From the NCBI GenBank assembly GCA_016712145.1, contig JADJRO010000003.1, positions 682,001-746,000 on the forward strand: DNA of 64,000 bases, read 5' to 3'. Under the pieces are notes generated by a model. It saw nothing but the letters and a program-made list of their open reading frames with translations, did no database searches and was not told where the DNA came from. Shown piece after piece: positions 57,428 through 64,000 of the stretch. The position numbers and the translations under genes are program-made. This DNA is from Saprospiraceae bacterium (GTDB lineage: Bacteria; Bacteroidota; Bacteroidia; Chitinophagales; Saprospiraceae). Position 1 is the stretch's first letter. Each line of letters starts with the position of its first letter.

Positions 57428-58265
57428 TTGTCATGCACAAAAAGATGCTTTTACAGACATCAGACCATTCAGTATTGGAGTTGAAAAAATGGAAGGAGGT
57501 CGAAATGCCATGCCCATATTTAATCTGGCATTTCACAACAATGGATTCTTTTGGGATGGCCGTGCTCCCTTATTGAGAGACCAGGCTCTAAAACCAATCC
57601 AGGATCCACTTGAAATGAATGAAACATTACCCAACATGGTTTCTAAATTACAAAGTGATAAAAAATATGCGGATCAATTTATTCGTGCTTTTGGAAATGA
57701 TACAGTAAGCTCTTTAAAAGTGAGTCTGGCGTTAGAGCAATTTATGATGACCATTGTAAGCCATGACTCCAAATACGATCAATACCTAAAAGGTGAGGTC
57801 GGTTTTACACCAGAAGAATTGCGAGGTAAAGATTTGTTTTTTGCTGAAACAGATCCATTAAATAATCTGAAGGGCGCAGAATGTTTTCATTGTCATGGCG
57901 GATATAATTTTACAAATAATGATTACATGAATAACGGTTTGGATGAAGAAGGAAATTTTATAGATCTGGGCAGATTTAATGTAACCAAAAAAGACCTTGA
58001 TAAAGCAACATTCAAAGTTCCTTCATTACGCAACATAGCTTTGACTCCACCTTATATGCATGACAGCCGGTTTAAAACTTTAGAAGAAGTAATAGATCAT
58101 TACAATTCAAATGTTAAAAAGTCCAGTACAACCACTGAATTTTTGCAAAACAATTTTTCTGGATTGAATTTGACTGCCCAGGACAAAAAAGACCTCATTG
58201 CTTTTCTAAAGACTTTAAATGATCCAACTTACATTAACAATCCGGAATATGCGAATCCATTTTAA
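57384..58265 (+). CDS. Diheme cytochrome c peroxidase, copy 2, main part
   Basis: 293 readable residues. First haem motif CADCH at about 13-17, second CFHCH near residue 168. FNLAFHNNGFFWDGRAPLL is the methylamine-dehydrogenase-maturation/CCP signature. FKVPSLRNIALTPPYMHDSRFKTLEEVIDHY is typical of the C-terminal region. Its ATG (57384) lies inside the A8 run and is probably not the natural start. It is paralogous to the preceding gene and may act on another MbnP-like protein or on the same one. Confidence 0.87.
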   Translation: MKKKLSKDLTQACADCHAQKDAFTDIRPFSIGVEKMEGGRNAMPIFNLAFHNNGFFWDGRAPLLRDQALKPIQDPLEMNETLPNMVSKLQSDKKYADQFIRAFGNDTVSSLKVSLALEQFMMTIVSHDSKYDQYLKGEVGFTPEELRGKDLFFAETDPLNNLKGAECFHCHGGYNFTNNDYMNNGLDEEGNFIDLGRFNVTKKDLDKATFKVPSLRNIALTPPYMHDSRFKTLEEVIDHYNSNVKKSSTTTEFLQNNFSGLNLTAQDKKDLIAFLKTLNDPTYINNPEYANPF

Positions 58266-58277
58266 AAATTAAATATC

Positions 58278-59972
58278 ATGAAGAGTTCACACCATAACTT
58301 AATGATTCTATTTATTATTTCGTTTTTGAAATTGGAAATTAATGCTCAAACATTAATTCCTATTCCTGATACATTATCGGGTAATCCAATTCATATTACT
58401 ATTAAAGAAGGTGTTAAGCAATTTTATAATGGTTTTAATACCGCAACCATCGGATATAATGGAAATTATCTTGGGCCTACGCTAATTTTAAATAAAGGAC
58501 AAAAACTAAACTTTCATGTAGTAAACGATTTGTCCGATACCACAACAACACACTGGCATGGATTGCATATAAGTCCAAAGAATGACGGAAGTCCTCATAA
58601 TCCAATCCTGCCTGGTCAAACTTGGTATCCATCCTTCACCGTGATGGACAATGCTTCGACGTATTGGTATCATCCACATTTACATGGTAAAACGTTTCAA
58701 CAAGTTATCAAAGGTGCCGCCGGTTTAATCATAGTGAGAGATCCGGAAGAAGCCAAACTAATATTGCCACGTACTTATGGAACTGATGACATACCATTGA
58801 TCTTTCAATTTCAGACAATGGATGCTGTAACAAAACAAATCAGAGTAAATGATGAATTGGATAATACAACTATGGTCAATGGAACCATTAACCCAATGGT
58901 AAATTGTCCGGCACAGATTGTACGATTAAGACTATTAAATGCATCCAGTCATAGGGTGTTTCGATTTGGATTTAAAGATGGACGTACATTTTATCAAATA
59001 GCATCCGACGGTGGTTTGTTAAATACACCAATTGCAATGACTAAATTAAATTTAGGCAATGGGGAACGTGCAGAAATTTTAGTTGACTTTTCAGGACAGG
59101 AAGGCAAATCATTTTATATCCAACAATATGGGAATGAACTTCCACAAGGATTCATGGGAGGTCCTTCTATGATGGGCATGCAATTGGGTCCCTTGGATAA
59201 TAAAACATTTGATCTGTTAAAGATTAATGTTTCTACTCAAACACCAAACGCCGTAACTACTATTCCTCAAAATTTAACTACTAACAAATTAATACCAGAA
59301 TCAGGAGCTGCAGCAAGAACCATTCGATTAACAGCACAACCGATGATGAGTACAACCAATTTTTTTATCAACGCTGTAAAATTTGACGAAGAAGTCATCA
59401 ATTTCACCGTAAAACAAAATGATGTTGAAATCTGGACTATTACAAATCAAACTATGATGGCTCATCCATTTCACATACACGGTAATCCTTTTTATATTTT
59501 ATCAATCAATGGTTCTGCACCACCAGCCAATATGCAGGGCATAAAAGATGTAGTAATGATTCCTCCGATGAATGGCTCAGTTAGATTGGTTACAAAATAC
59601 AGTGATTTTTCTGACCCTGATATACCTTACATGTATCACTGTCATATACTAACTCACGAAGACAATGGAATGATGGGGCAGTTTTTGGTTGCACCGAACA
59701 CGACCGCAAATGTTGATGAATTAAACTTTAGTGATATTAGGATATTTCCGATTCCTACATATGGATTTTTAACTATTGAGAATAAAAGCATTTTGAAACA
59801 TATAGAGGCCATAACAATATATGATGTATTTGGAAGAATCATATTAAAGAATAAAATAAAACCAATCGAAAACTTTAAGCAATTAGATTTAAGCGAGCTT
59901 ACAGCAGGTCAGTTTTTTCTTCACATGCAATCCAGTACTAATGTTCAAATATTTAAAATAATTAAAATTTAA
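58278..59972 (+). CDS. Multicopper oxidase with T9SS sorting domain
   Basis: 564 residues. Signal peptide about 1-24. All four copper motifs are present: THWHGLH (about 91-97), YHPHLHG (131-137), HPFHIHG (about 396-402) and HCHILTHEDNGMMG (about 454-467), so the trinuclear and type-1 copper sites are complete. MMGMQLG and MMSTTNFF add Met-rich loops. A T9SS C-terminal domain follows (FPIPTYGFLTIENK... to IKI). It probably oxidises Cu(I) or phenolic substrates at the cell surface. It starts 12 bp after the peroxidase gene in the same operon. Confidence 0.92.
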   Translation: MKSSHHNLMILFIISFLKLEINAQTLIPIPDTLSGNPIHITIKEGVKQFYNGFNTATIGYNGNYLGPTLILNKGQKLNFHVVNDLSDTTTTHWHGLHISPKNDGSPHNPILPGQTWYPSFTVMDNASTYWYHPHLHGKTFQQVIKGAAGLIIVRDPEEAKLILPRTYGTDDIPLIFQFQTMDAVTKQIRVNDELDNTTMVNGTINPMVNCPAQIVRLRLLNASSHRVFRFGFKDGRTFYQIASDGGLLNTPIAMTKLNLGNGERAEILVDFSGQEGKSFYIQQYGNELPQGFMGGPSMMGMQLGPLDNKTFDLLKINVSTQTPNAVTTIPQNLTTNKLIPESGAAARTIRLTAQPMMSTTNFFINAVKFDEEVINFTVKQNDVEIWTITNQTMMAHPFHIHGNPFYILSINGSAPPANMQGIKDVVMIPPMNGSVRLVTKYSDFSDPDIPYMYHCHILTHEDNGMMGQFLVAPNTTANVDELNFSDIRIFPIPTYGFLTIENKSILKHIEAITIYDVFGRIILKNKIKPIENFKQLDLSELTAGQFFLHMQSSTNVQIFKIIKI

Positions 59973-60010
59973 ATTGATCTTATTAATTGACAAAACTAAA
60001 TCGAAAAATC

Positions 60011-61759
60011 ATGAAAAAATTATTATTTCTGTCATTATTGACAATGTCAATAATTCAAGCTGGTCAAAGCAATTCATTAAATTCTTCAATTGACTACAAA
60101 AATTTATTTTCTGAATTAACTAGTTTAAACACTTTGGCATTGGATTGGGATATAAAAAATATTAAAATCAAAAGCAAATCGTACTCTCAAATAGGTAATT
60201 TCATTATTACCGGAATAGTATATAACAATGGAAACAACCCGATAAATAATTTTAATATCATTTACCAGATCAATAATGAAATTCCAGTTTCAGCGAAAGT
60301 AGATGGATTAGCTATAGATTTTGGGGTGTCATATACTTACGTCCATCCAATTCCCTGGATTGCAAATCAAGTTGGATCCTATGAATTAAAAGTATGGGTT
60401 GAAGATCTCAATGGCAATGTCGATATGGATCATTCCAACGATACCATTAAAAAAACGATTATCATTGCTGATCCGATTCCAAATATTGTAGACAGTTATT
60501 TGTCTTATGTTTCTAAAAAGACGATCATCGGGAATAGCACAAAAGGAGTCAGTGAACCAAGAGATTTGGATTTTCATCCAGTTTTAAGTCGTTATGAATT
60601 CTGGGTAATCAATAAAGGTACAGAAGCAAGTGGCGGACGCACTGTGAAATTTTCTAAAGCAGGATTGACGGGCCAAACTTCTATAGTTCAAAAAGATGGA
60701 AACTCATATCATTTTATGAGCTTACCAACTGGTATTGCATTTAGTGAAAATGAAAACTTCGCCACATCAACTGGAGTATATGATGCAAATCACAATGGTG
60801 GCGATCCATTTACAGGCCCAGCATTATGGTCTAGTGACCCTGCAATCTATGCCAAAACGCCACCCGGAGGAAACGGGAGTCATTTGGACATGCTCCACCA
60901 AAGTCCATATAGTATGGGCATTTGCAATGAAAGTGAAAATGTATTTTGGGTAACAGATGGAAATAGTAATGACATTGTAAGATATGACTTTGGAGAAGAC
61001 CATGGACCTGGTCAAGCCGATCATGGAGATGGAATCATAAGAAGATATGTTGATGCTGAATTTTATTCAGATCCTACACATGATGTTGTCAGTCATCTGG
61101 TGTTAGACAAAAATACAAATTGGTTATACTATGTTTCTACTGCCGACAAGAAAGTAAAACGACTAAACATCAACACTGGAACATTTGCGTATAATCTTCC
61201 ACCGTATGAGCCTGTTGCGGAATATTCAGTATACTCTAACGCAACAGTAGAGGATGTTATAACCACTGGCTTAGTGATACCTTCTGGCATTGAATTATTC
61301 AATGATAGACTTTTGGTAAGTGATTTCTCAACCGGCGATATCAATATATATGATATCTCAGGACCTGGTGCAATATTTATGGGCAAAGTTCAAACCATTA
61401 ATCCCGGTATTATGGGAATAAAAATCGGACCCGATGGTAAAATATGGTATGTAAATAAAACATTGAGTCAGGTGGTCCGATTGGATACTACTGAGACTTT
61501 AATAACCGGAAATAAAAATTTAGCCCAAAATATTGAATTAAAAATCTACCCGAATCCAACTTCATCAACCATTACAATTAGTTCTGAAAATATTCCTGAA
61601 TATATCTCGATAAACAGCATGACTGGAAATATTTTAAAATACGTAAAGCCAAATTCTTCGAATTCAACTATTAATGTTACAGATTTTAATTCCAGCATTT
61701 ATATGGTCAGGGTTTTTGTTAATAACCAGTTTATAAACCAAAAATTCATTAAAAAATAG
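60011..61759 (+). CDS. Secreted propeller-like protein with T9SS sorting domain
   Basis: 582 residues from ATG 60011 (signal peptide MKKLLFLSLLTMSIIQAG); the TTG at 59987 only adds a leader. An N-terminal beta-sandwich (about 45-150, CARDB-like: VYNNGNNPINNFNIIYQ) precedes a six-bladed-propeller-like region (about 155-490) with LPTGIAFSENENF, MGICNESENVFWVTDG and IPSGIELFNDRLLVSDF, reminiscent of NHL/SMP-30 proteins. A T9SS domain begins IKIYPNPTSSTITIS. No catalytic residues are assigned. It belongs to the copper operon by position only. Confidence 0.82.
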   Translation: MKKLLFLSLLTMSIIQAGQSNSLNSSIDYKNLFSELTSLNTLALDWDIKNIKIKSKSYSQIGNFIITGIVYNNGNNPINNFNIIYQINNEIPVSAKVDGLAIDFGVSYTYVHPIPWIANQVGSYELKVWVEDLNGNVDMDHSNDTIKKTIIIADPIPNIVDSYLSYVSKKTIIGNSTKGVSEPRDLDFHPVLSRYEFWVINKGTEASGGRTVKFSKAGLTGQTSIVQKDGNSYHFMSLPTGIAFSENENFATSTGVYDANHNGGDPFTGPALWSSDPAIYAKTPPGGNGSHLDMLHQSPYSMGICNESENVFWVTDGNSNDIVRYDFGEDHGPGQADHGDGIIRRYVDAEFYSDPTHDVVSHLVLDKNTNWLYYVSTADKKVKRLNINTGTFAYNLPPYEPVAEYSVYSNATVEDVITTGLVIPSGIELFNDRLLVSDFSTGDINIYDISGPGAIFMGKVQTINPGIMGIKIGPDGKIWYVNKTLSQVVRLDTTETLITGNKNLAQNIELKIYPNPTSSTITISSENIPEYISINSMTGNILKYVKPNSSNSTINVTDFNSSIYMVRVFVNNQFINQKFIKK

Positions 61760-61849
61760 TAAAAGCATCTGAATTATCATTAAATATCTTCATTGCTTTT
61801 CTCTTTATATATATTTTGTAATGGATATTTTATTAAAAATTAAAAACAT

Positions 61850-62089
61850 ATGAAAATGAAAAAGCAAATCATCACAATAACTTTATTACTTACATTGACA
61901 ATTTTCATGACTTCATGCGGAGGTAAAAACGCTGATAACAAAACAGATAAAACTACTACAGAGCAAACTGAAAATCAAAAATATCAATGCCCCATGAAAT
62001 GCGAAGGCGAAAAAACTTACGACAAGCAAGGTAAATGCCCCGTATGCAATATGGATCTGGAGCAAGTTAAAAGCAATACATCAAAATGA
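61850..62089 (+). CDS. Heavy-metal-binding-domain lipoprotein
   Basis: 79 residues. Lipobox MTSC (Cys23). The rest contains YQCPMKCEGEKTYDKQGKCPVCNMDL, the CPM...CP.C.MDL pattern of the HMBD domain found in copper/silver resistance ATPases and efflux proteins (cited in parts). The protein may buffer copper in the periplasm or be associated with the ATPase gene that follows as a remnant. Start is at Met1 or Met3. Confidence 0.83.
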   Translation: MKMKKQIITITLLLTLTIFMTSCGGKNADNKTDKTTTEQTENQKYQCPMKCEGEKTYDKQGKCPVCNMDLEQVKSNTSK

Positions 62090-62161
62090 TGACCATGACC
62101 ACAAGCATTAATTGTATTGTGAGTCAGTAACGCATTCAAGTTTTTCAATTTAGTAATTCTT

Positions 62162-62755
62162 ATATTGGTAGATAAAGCAGTAGTAGTATATTTTACATTT
62201 TCTGATCAAATAAGAGAAAACTCTTTTGAGGCAATTTAAATATTGAAGAAAGCAGGAATTAAAAACCTATTACTTACAGGCAACAATGAAAAAGTGGCAA
62301 AGAAAGTAAGCGATGAATTAAACATGGACGGATTTTTAACCAATGTATTACCTCATGAAAAACTTGAAAAAGTAAAACAACTTCAGGAAAAAGGTGAATA
62401 TGTCGCAATGACCGGTGATGGAGTAAATGATGCCCCCGCACTGGCACAAGCAGATGTAGGCATTGCAGTTGGATCAGGAACAGATGTGGCAGCAGAAACA
62501 GCAGATATCATATTAGTCAACTCTAACCCAAAAGATATTGCCAGTCTGATTTTATTTGGAAAAGCTACTTATAATAAAATTATACAAAATATTTGGTGGG
62601 CCGCTGGATATAATATTATTGCAATCCCATTGGCAGCAGGAGTACTTTACAAATGGGACATCATGCTAAGTCCTGCAATTGGTGCTGTATTAATGAGTTT
62701 AAGCACCATTGTAGTAGCTATTAATGCACAACTTTTAAAAAGAAAATTAGCATGA
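62162..62755 (+). pseudogene. Decayed P1B-type (copper/silver) ATPase, C-terminal remnant
   Basis: The remnant reads ILVDKAVVVYFTFSDQIRENSFEAI, then a TAA (62237-62239) and on in the same frame with ILKKAGIKNLLLTGNNEKVAKKVS, the hinge motif TGDGVNDAPALAQADVGIAVGSGTD, and the last helices to KRKLA. It corresponds to the P- and last membrane domains of CopA/CopB-type pumps; the phosphorylated DKTG, the CPx motif and the N-terminal half are absent. Seven codons upstream, a short DDHDHKH string (62088-62108) ends in TAA and may be a relic of the His-rich N-terminus. The gene cannot produce an active pump. Confidence 0.85.
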
Positions 62756-64000
62756 TAGAAACAGGACTGACATCAGTGGAAGCAACAAGTCGGCTTGAAC
62801 AATACGGCCACAATATTATCCAATTTAAAAAGGGGAAACATCCTGTCAGAATATTATTAGCCCAGTTCAATAACCTCATGGTTTATTTGTTGATTTTCGC
62901 AGCAGGATTGTCCTTTTGGTTTCAAGAATATCTGGATGCAACAGCAATAATATTAGTAATTCTGATAAATGCAGTTATTGGTTTTTGGATGGAATTACAA
63001 GCTGAACACTCCATGAATACATTGAAAAAGATGGCGAGTGTCCCTGCAAAAGTTTTCAGAGATGGGAAATTGCAAGAGAAACCTTCAGAAGAAGTTGTTC
63101 CGGATGACATATTATTTGTGGAAGCAGGTGACATGATATCTGCAGATGCAAGGGTAATTAGTGCTATTCAACTTTCAGTAAATGAAGCCTCACTTACTGG
63201 AGAAGCAATGCCTGTTGAAAAAAATGAAATAGAAATTTCTAAAGATGTTCCAATATCTGAATGTACCAATATGTTGTACAAAGGAACTTATATCACTAAT
63301 GGCAATGCAAAAGCAATAGTGGTGGCAACAGCAATGCAAACCGAACTTGGCAAAATCGCTCATTTGGTGCAAGAGGCTGAGCAATCGGCTACTCCGCTTG
63401 AAAAGAAATTACAAGTTTTCAGTCGCAAGCTAATTTACATCACAATTGCTCTGGTTGTCCTTATTTTTATCGTAGGATTATTTACACATGGAGATTACGT
63501 GGAAATGCTTGAAACAGCTATCGCACTTGCCGTGGCTGCTATTCCAGAAGGACTTCCCATTGTAGCTACTCTTGCCCTGGCTCATGGCATGATGAAGATG
63601 GCAAAGCATAACGTGATTGTAAAAAAACTATCTGCTGTAGAAACATTGGGTGGCACAACAATTATCTGCACCGATAAAACCGGAACACTTACTCAAAACA
63701 AAATTGAAGTAACGGAAGTAATTTCAGCAGATGAAAATTCTGAAAAGAACAAACAGTTATTGTATCAGATTGCAGTCTTATGTAACACAGCATCAATTCA
63801 GGTTTCAAGAAATGATACAAAAGAAATTGGCGACCCTCTTGAAACTGGTTTATTAAAATATGCATACAAGCATGGAATTGACATTGAACAAATGAGGCAA
63901 CAATTCCAAAAAATTGATGAAGTTTCTTTTTCTTCCGAATCCAAAATGATGGCAACATTGCATAGTAATGGTAAAGGTTTCATAGTTTACACGAAAGGTG
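62752..64000 (+). CDS. P2-type cation-transporting ATPase (cut by the window end)
   Basis: At least 416 residues, open to the end. Start ATG 62752 overlaps the stop of the ATPase remnant (ATGA). Actuator motif LTGEAMPVEK (about 147-156), membrane motif IPEGLP (about 264-269), and the phosphorylation site ICTDKTGTLTQNK (Asp about 307) are present, then the start of the N-domain. IPEGLP is typical of P2 (Ca2+/H+-like) ATPases, not of the CPx metal pumps, so the transported ion is not copper by motif. No His-rich N-terminus is present. The C-terminal membrane half lies outside the window. Confidence 0.9.
   Translation, partial: MIETGLTSVEATSRLEQYGHNIIQFKKGKHPVRILLAQFNNLMVYLLIFAAGLSFWFQEYLDATAIILVILINAVIGFWMELQAEHSMNTLKKMASVPAKVFRDGKLQEKPSEEVVPDDILFVEAGDMISADARVISAIQLSVNEASLTGEAMPVEKNEIEISKDVPISECTNMLYKGTYITNGNAKAIVVATAMQTELGKIAHLVQEAEQSATPLEKKLQVFSRKLIYITIALVVLIFIVGLFTHGDYVEMLETAIALAVAAIPEGLPIVATLALAHGMMKMAKHNVIVKKLSAVETLGGTTIICTDKTGTLTQNKIEVTEVISADENSEKNKQLLYQIAVLCNTASIQVSRNDTKEIGDPLETGLLKYAYKHGIDIEQMRQQFQKIDEVSFSSESKMMATLHSNGKGFIVYTKG

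Overview
The window comes from a Bacteroidota chromosome, plausibly a Saprospiria/Chitinophagales relative (the rank below phylum is inference). The evidence is the repeated type IX secretion (T9SS) C-terminal sorting domains, a type III glutamine synthetase, Reg_prop/LytTR two-component proteins, DUF3667/DUF4153/MbnP-type families, and several TAnnTTTG-type -7 elements. It reads as AT-rich. No rRNA, tRNA, CRISPR array or intact insertion sequence was recognised.

Layout. 1-7.4 kb is an envelope block: a WecE-type sugar aminotransferase (cut by the window start) divergent from a Wzx-like flippase, then an LptD-like outer-membrane protein, a cell-wall amidase and an MCE/MlaD lipid-transport protein. 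7.6-11.5 kb is a propeller-type sensor histidine kinase with its LytTR response regulator. 11.9-16.6 kb holds two convergent T9SS cargo enzymes (a beta-lactamase-fold hydrolase and a GH30-like glycosidase) sharing a 20-bp-stem terminator. 16.9-25.2 kb is mostly minus-strand small genes (lipoprotein, GNAT, cupin, DUF1648, a DUF4153/HTH/membrane-protein operon with a candidate operator, SRPBCC, DUF3667). 25.2-26.1 kb is gene-free and contains a C-rich minisatellite. 26.1-30.9 kb carries glnN and groES-groEL with repeat-rich spacers. 31.1-44.1 kb carries an interrupted PNGase-F-like T9SS protein, DUF6702/HupE/M1 peptidase, malic enzyme, aldehyde dehydrogenase, DPP-IV peptidase and smpB.

44.3-53.0 kb is an accessory island, almost all on the minus strand: an IMPF/TIR-like nucleotide-binding-fold protein, a HerA/T4CP-like ATPase whose C-terminal nuclease-like domain is split by a one-base frameshift, its small membrane partner, a UPF0489 protein, a broken GNAT gene, an HNH-like cysteine/histidine protein, an ArdC-type antirestriction protein and a RadC-type JAB protein. 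It is the best candidate for an undescribed defence or transfer module.

53.2-64 kb is a secretion/metal block: a triple-PKD T9SS protein, a frameshifted HYC_CC_PP-type gene, a T9SS-tagged MbnP, two MbnH/MauG-like diheme peroxidases (the second frameshifted in an A8 tract), a T9SS-tagged multicopper oxidase, a T9SS propeller protein, a heavy-metal-binding lipoprotein, the decayed C-terminal part of a P1B copper ATPase, and a P2-type cation ATPase cut by the window end. It reads as a copper-handling locus whose products are exported to the cell surface.

A recurring feature is gene interruption: two in-frame stops in otherwise intact genes, four one-base indels (three in or beside homopolymers, one at a CC doublet), and one truncated ATPase. 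These could be real decay, recoding or residual assembly errors. They should be checked before the gene models are used.
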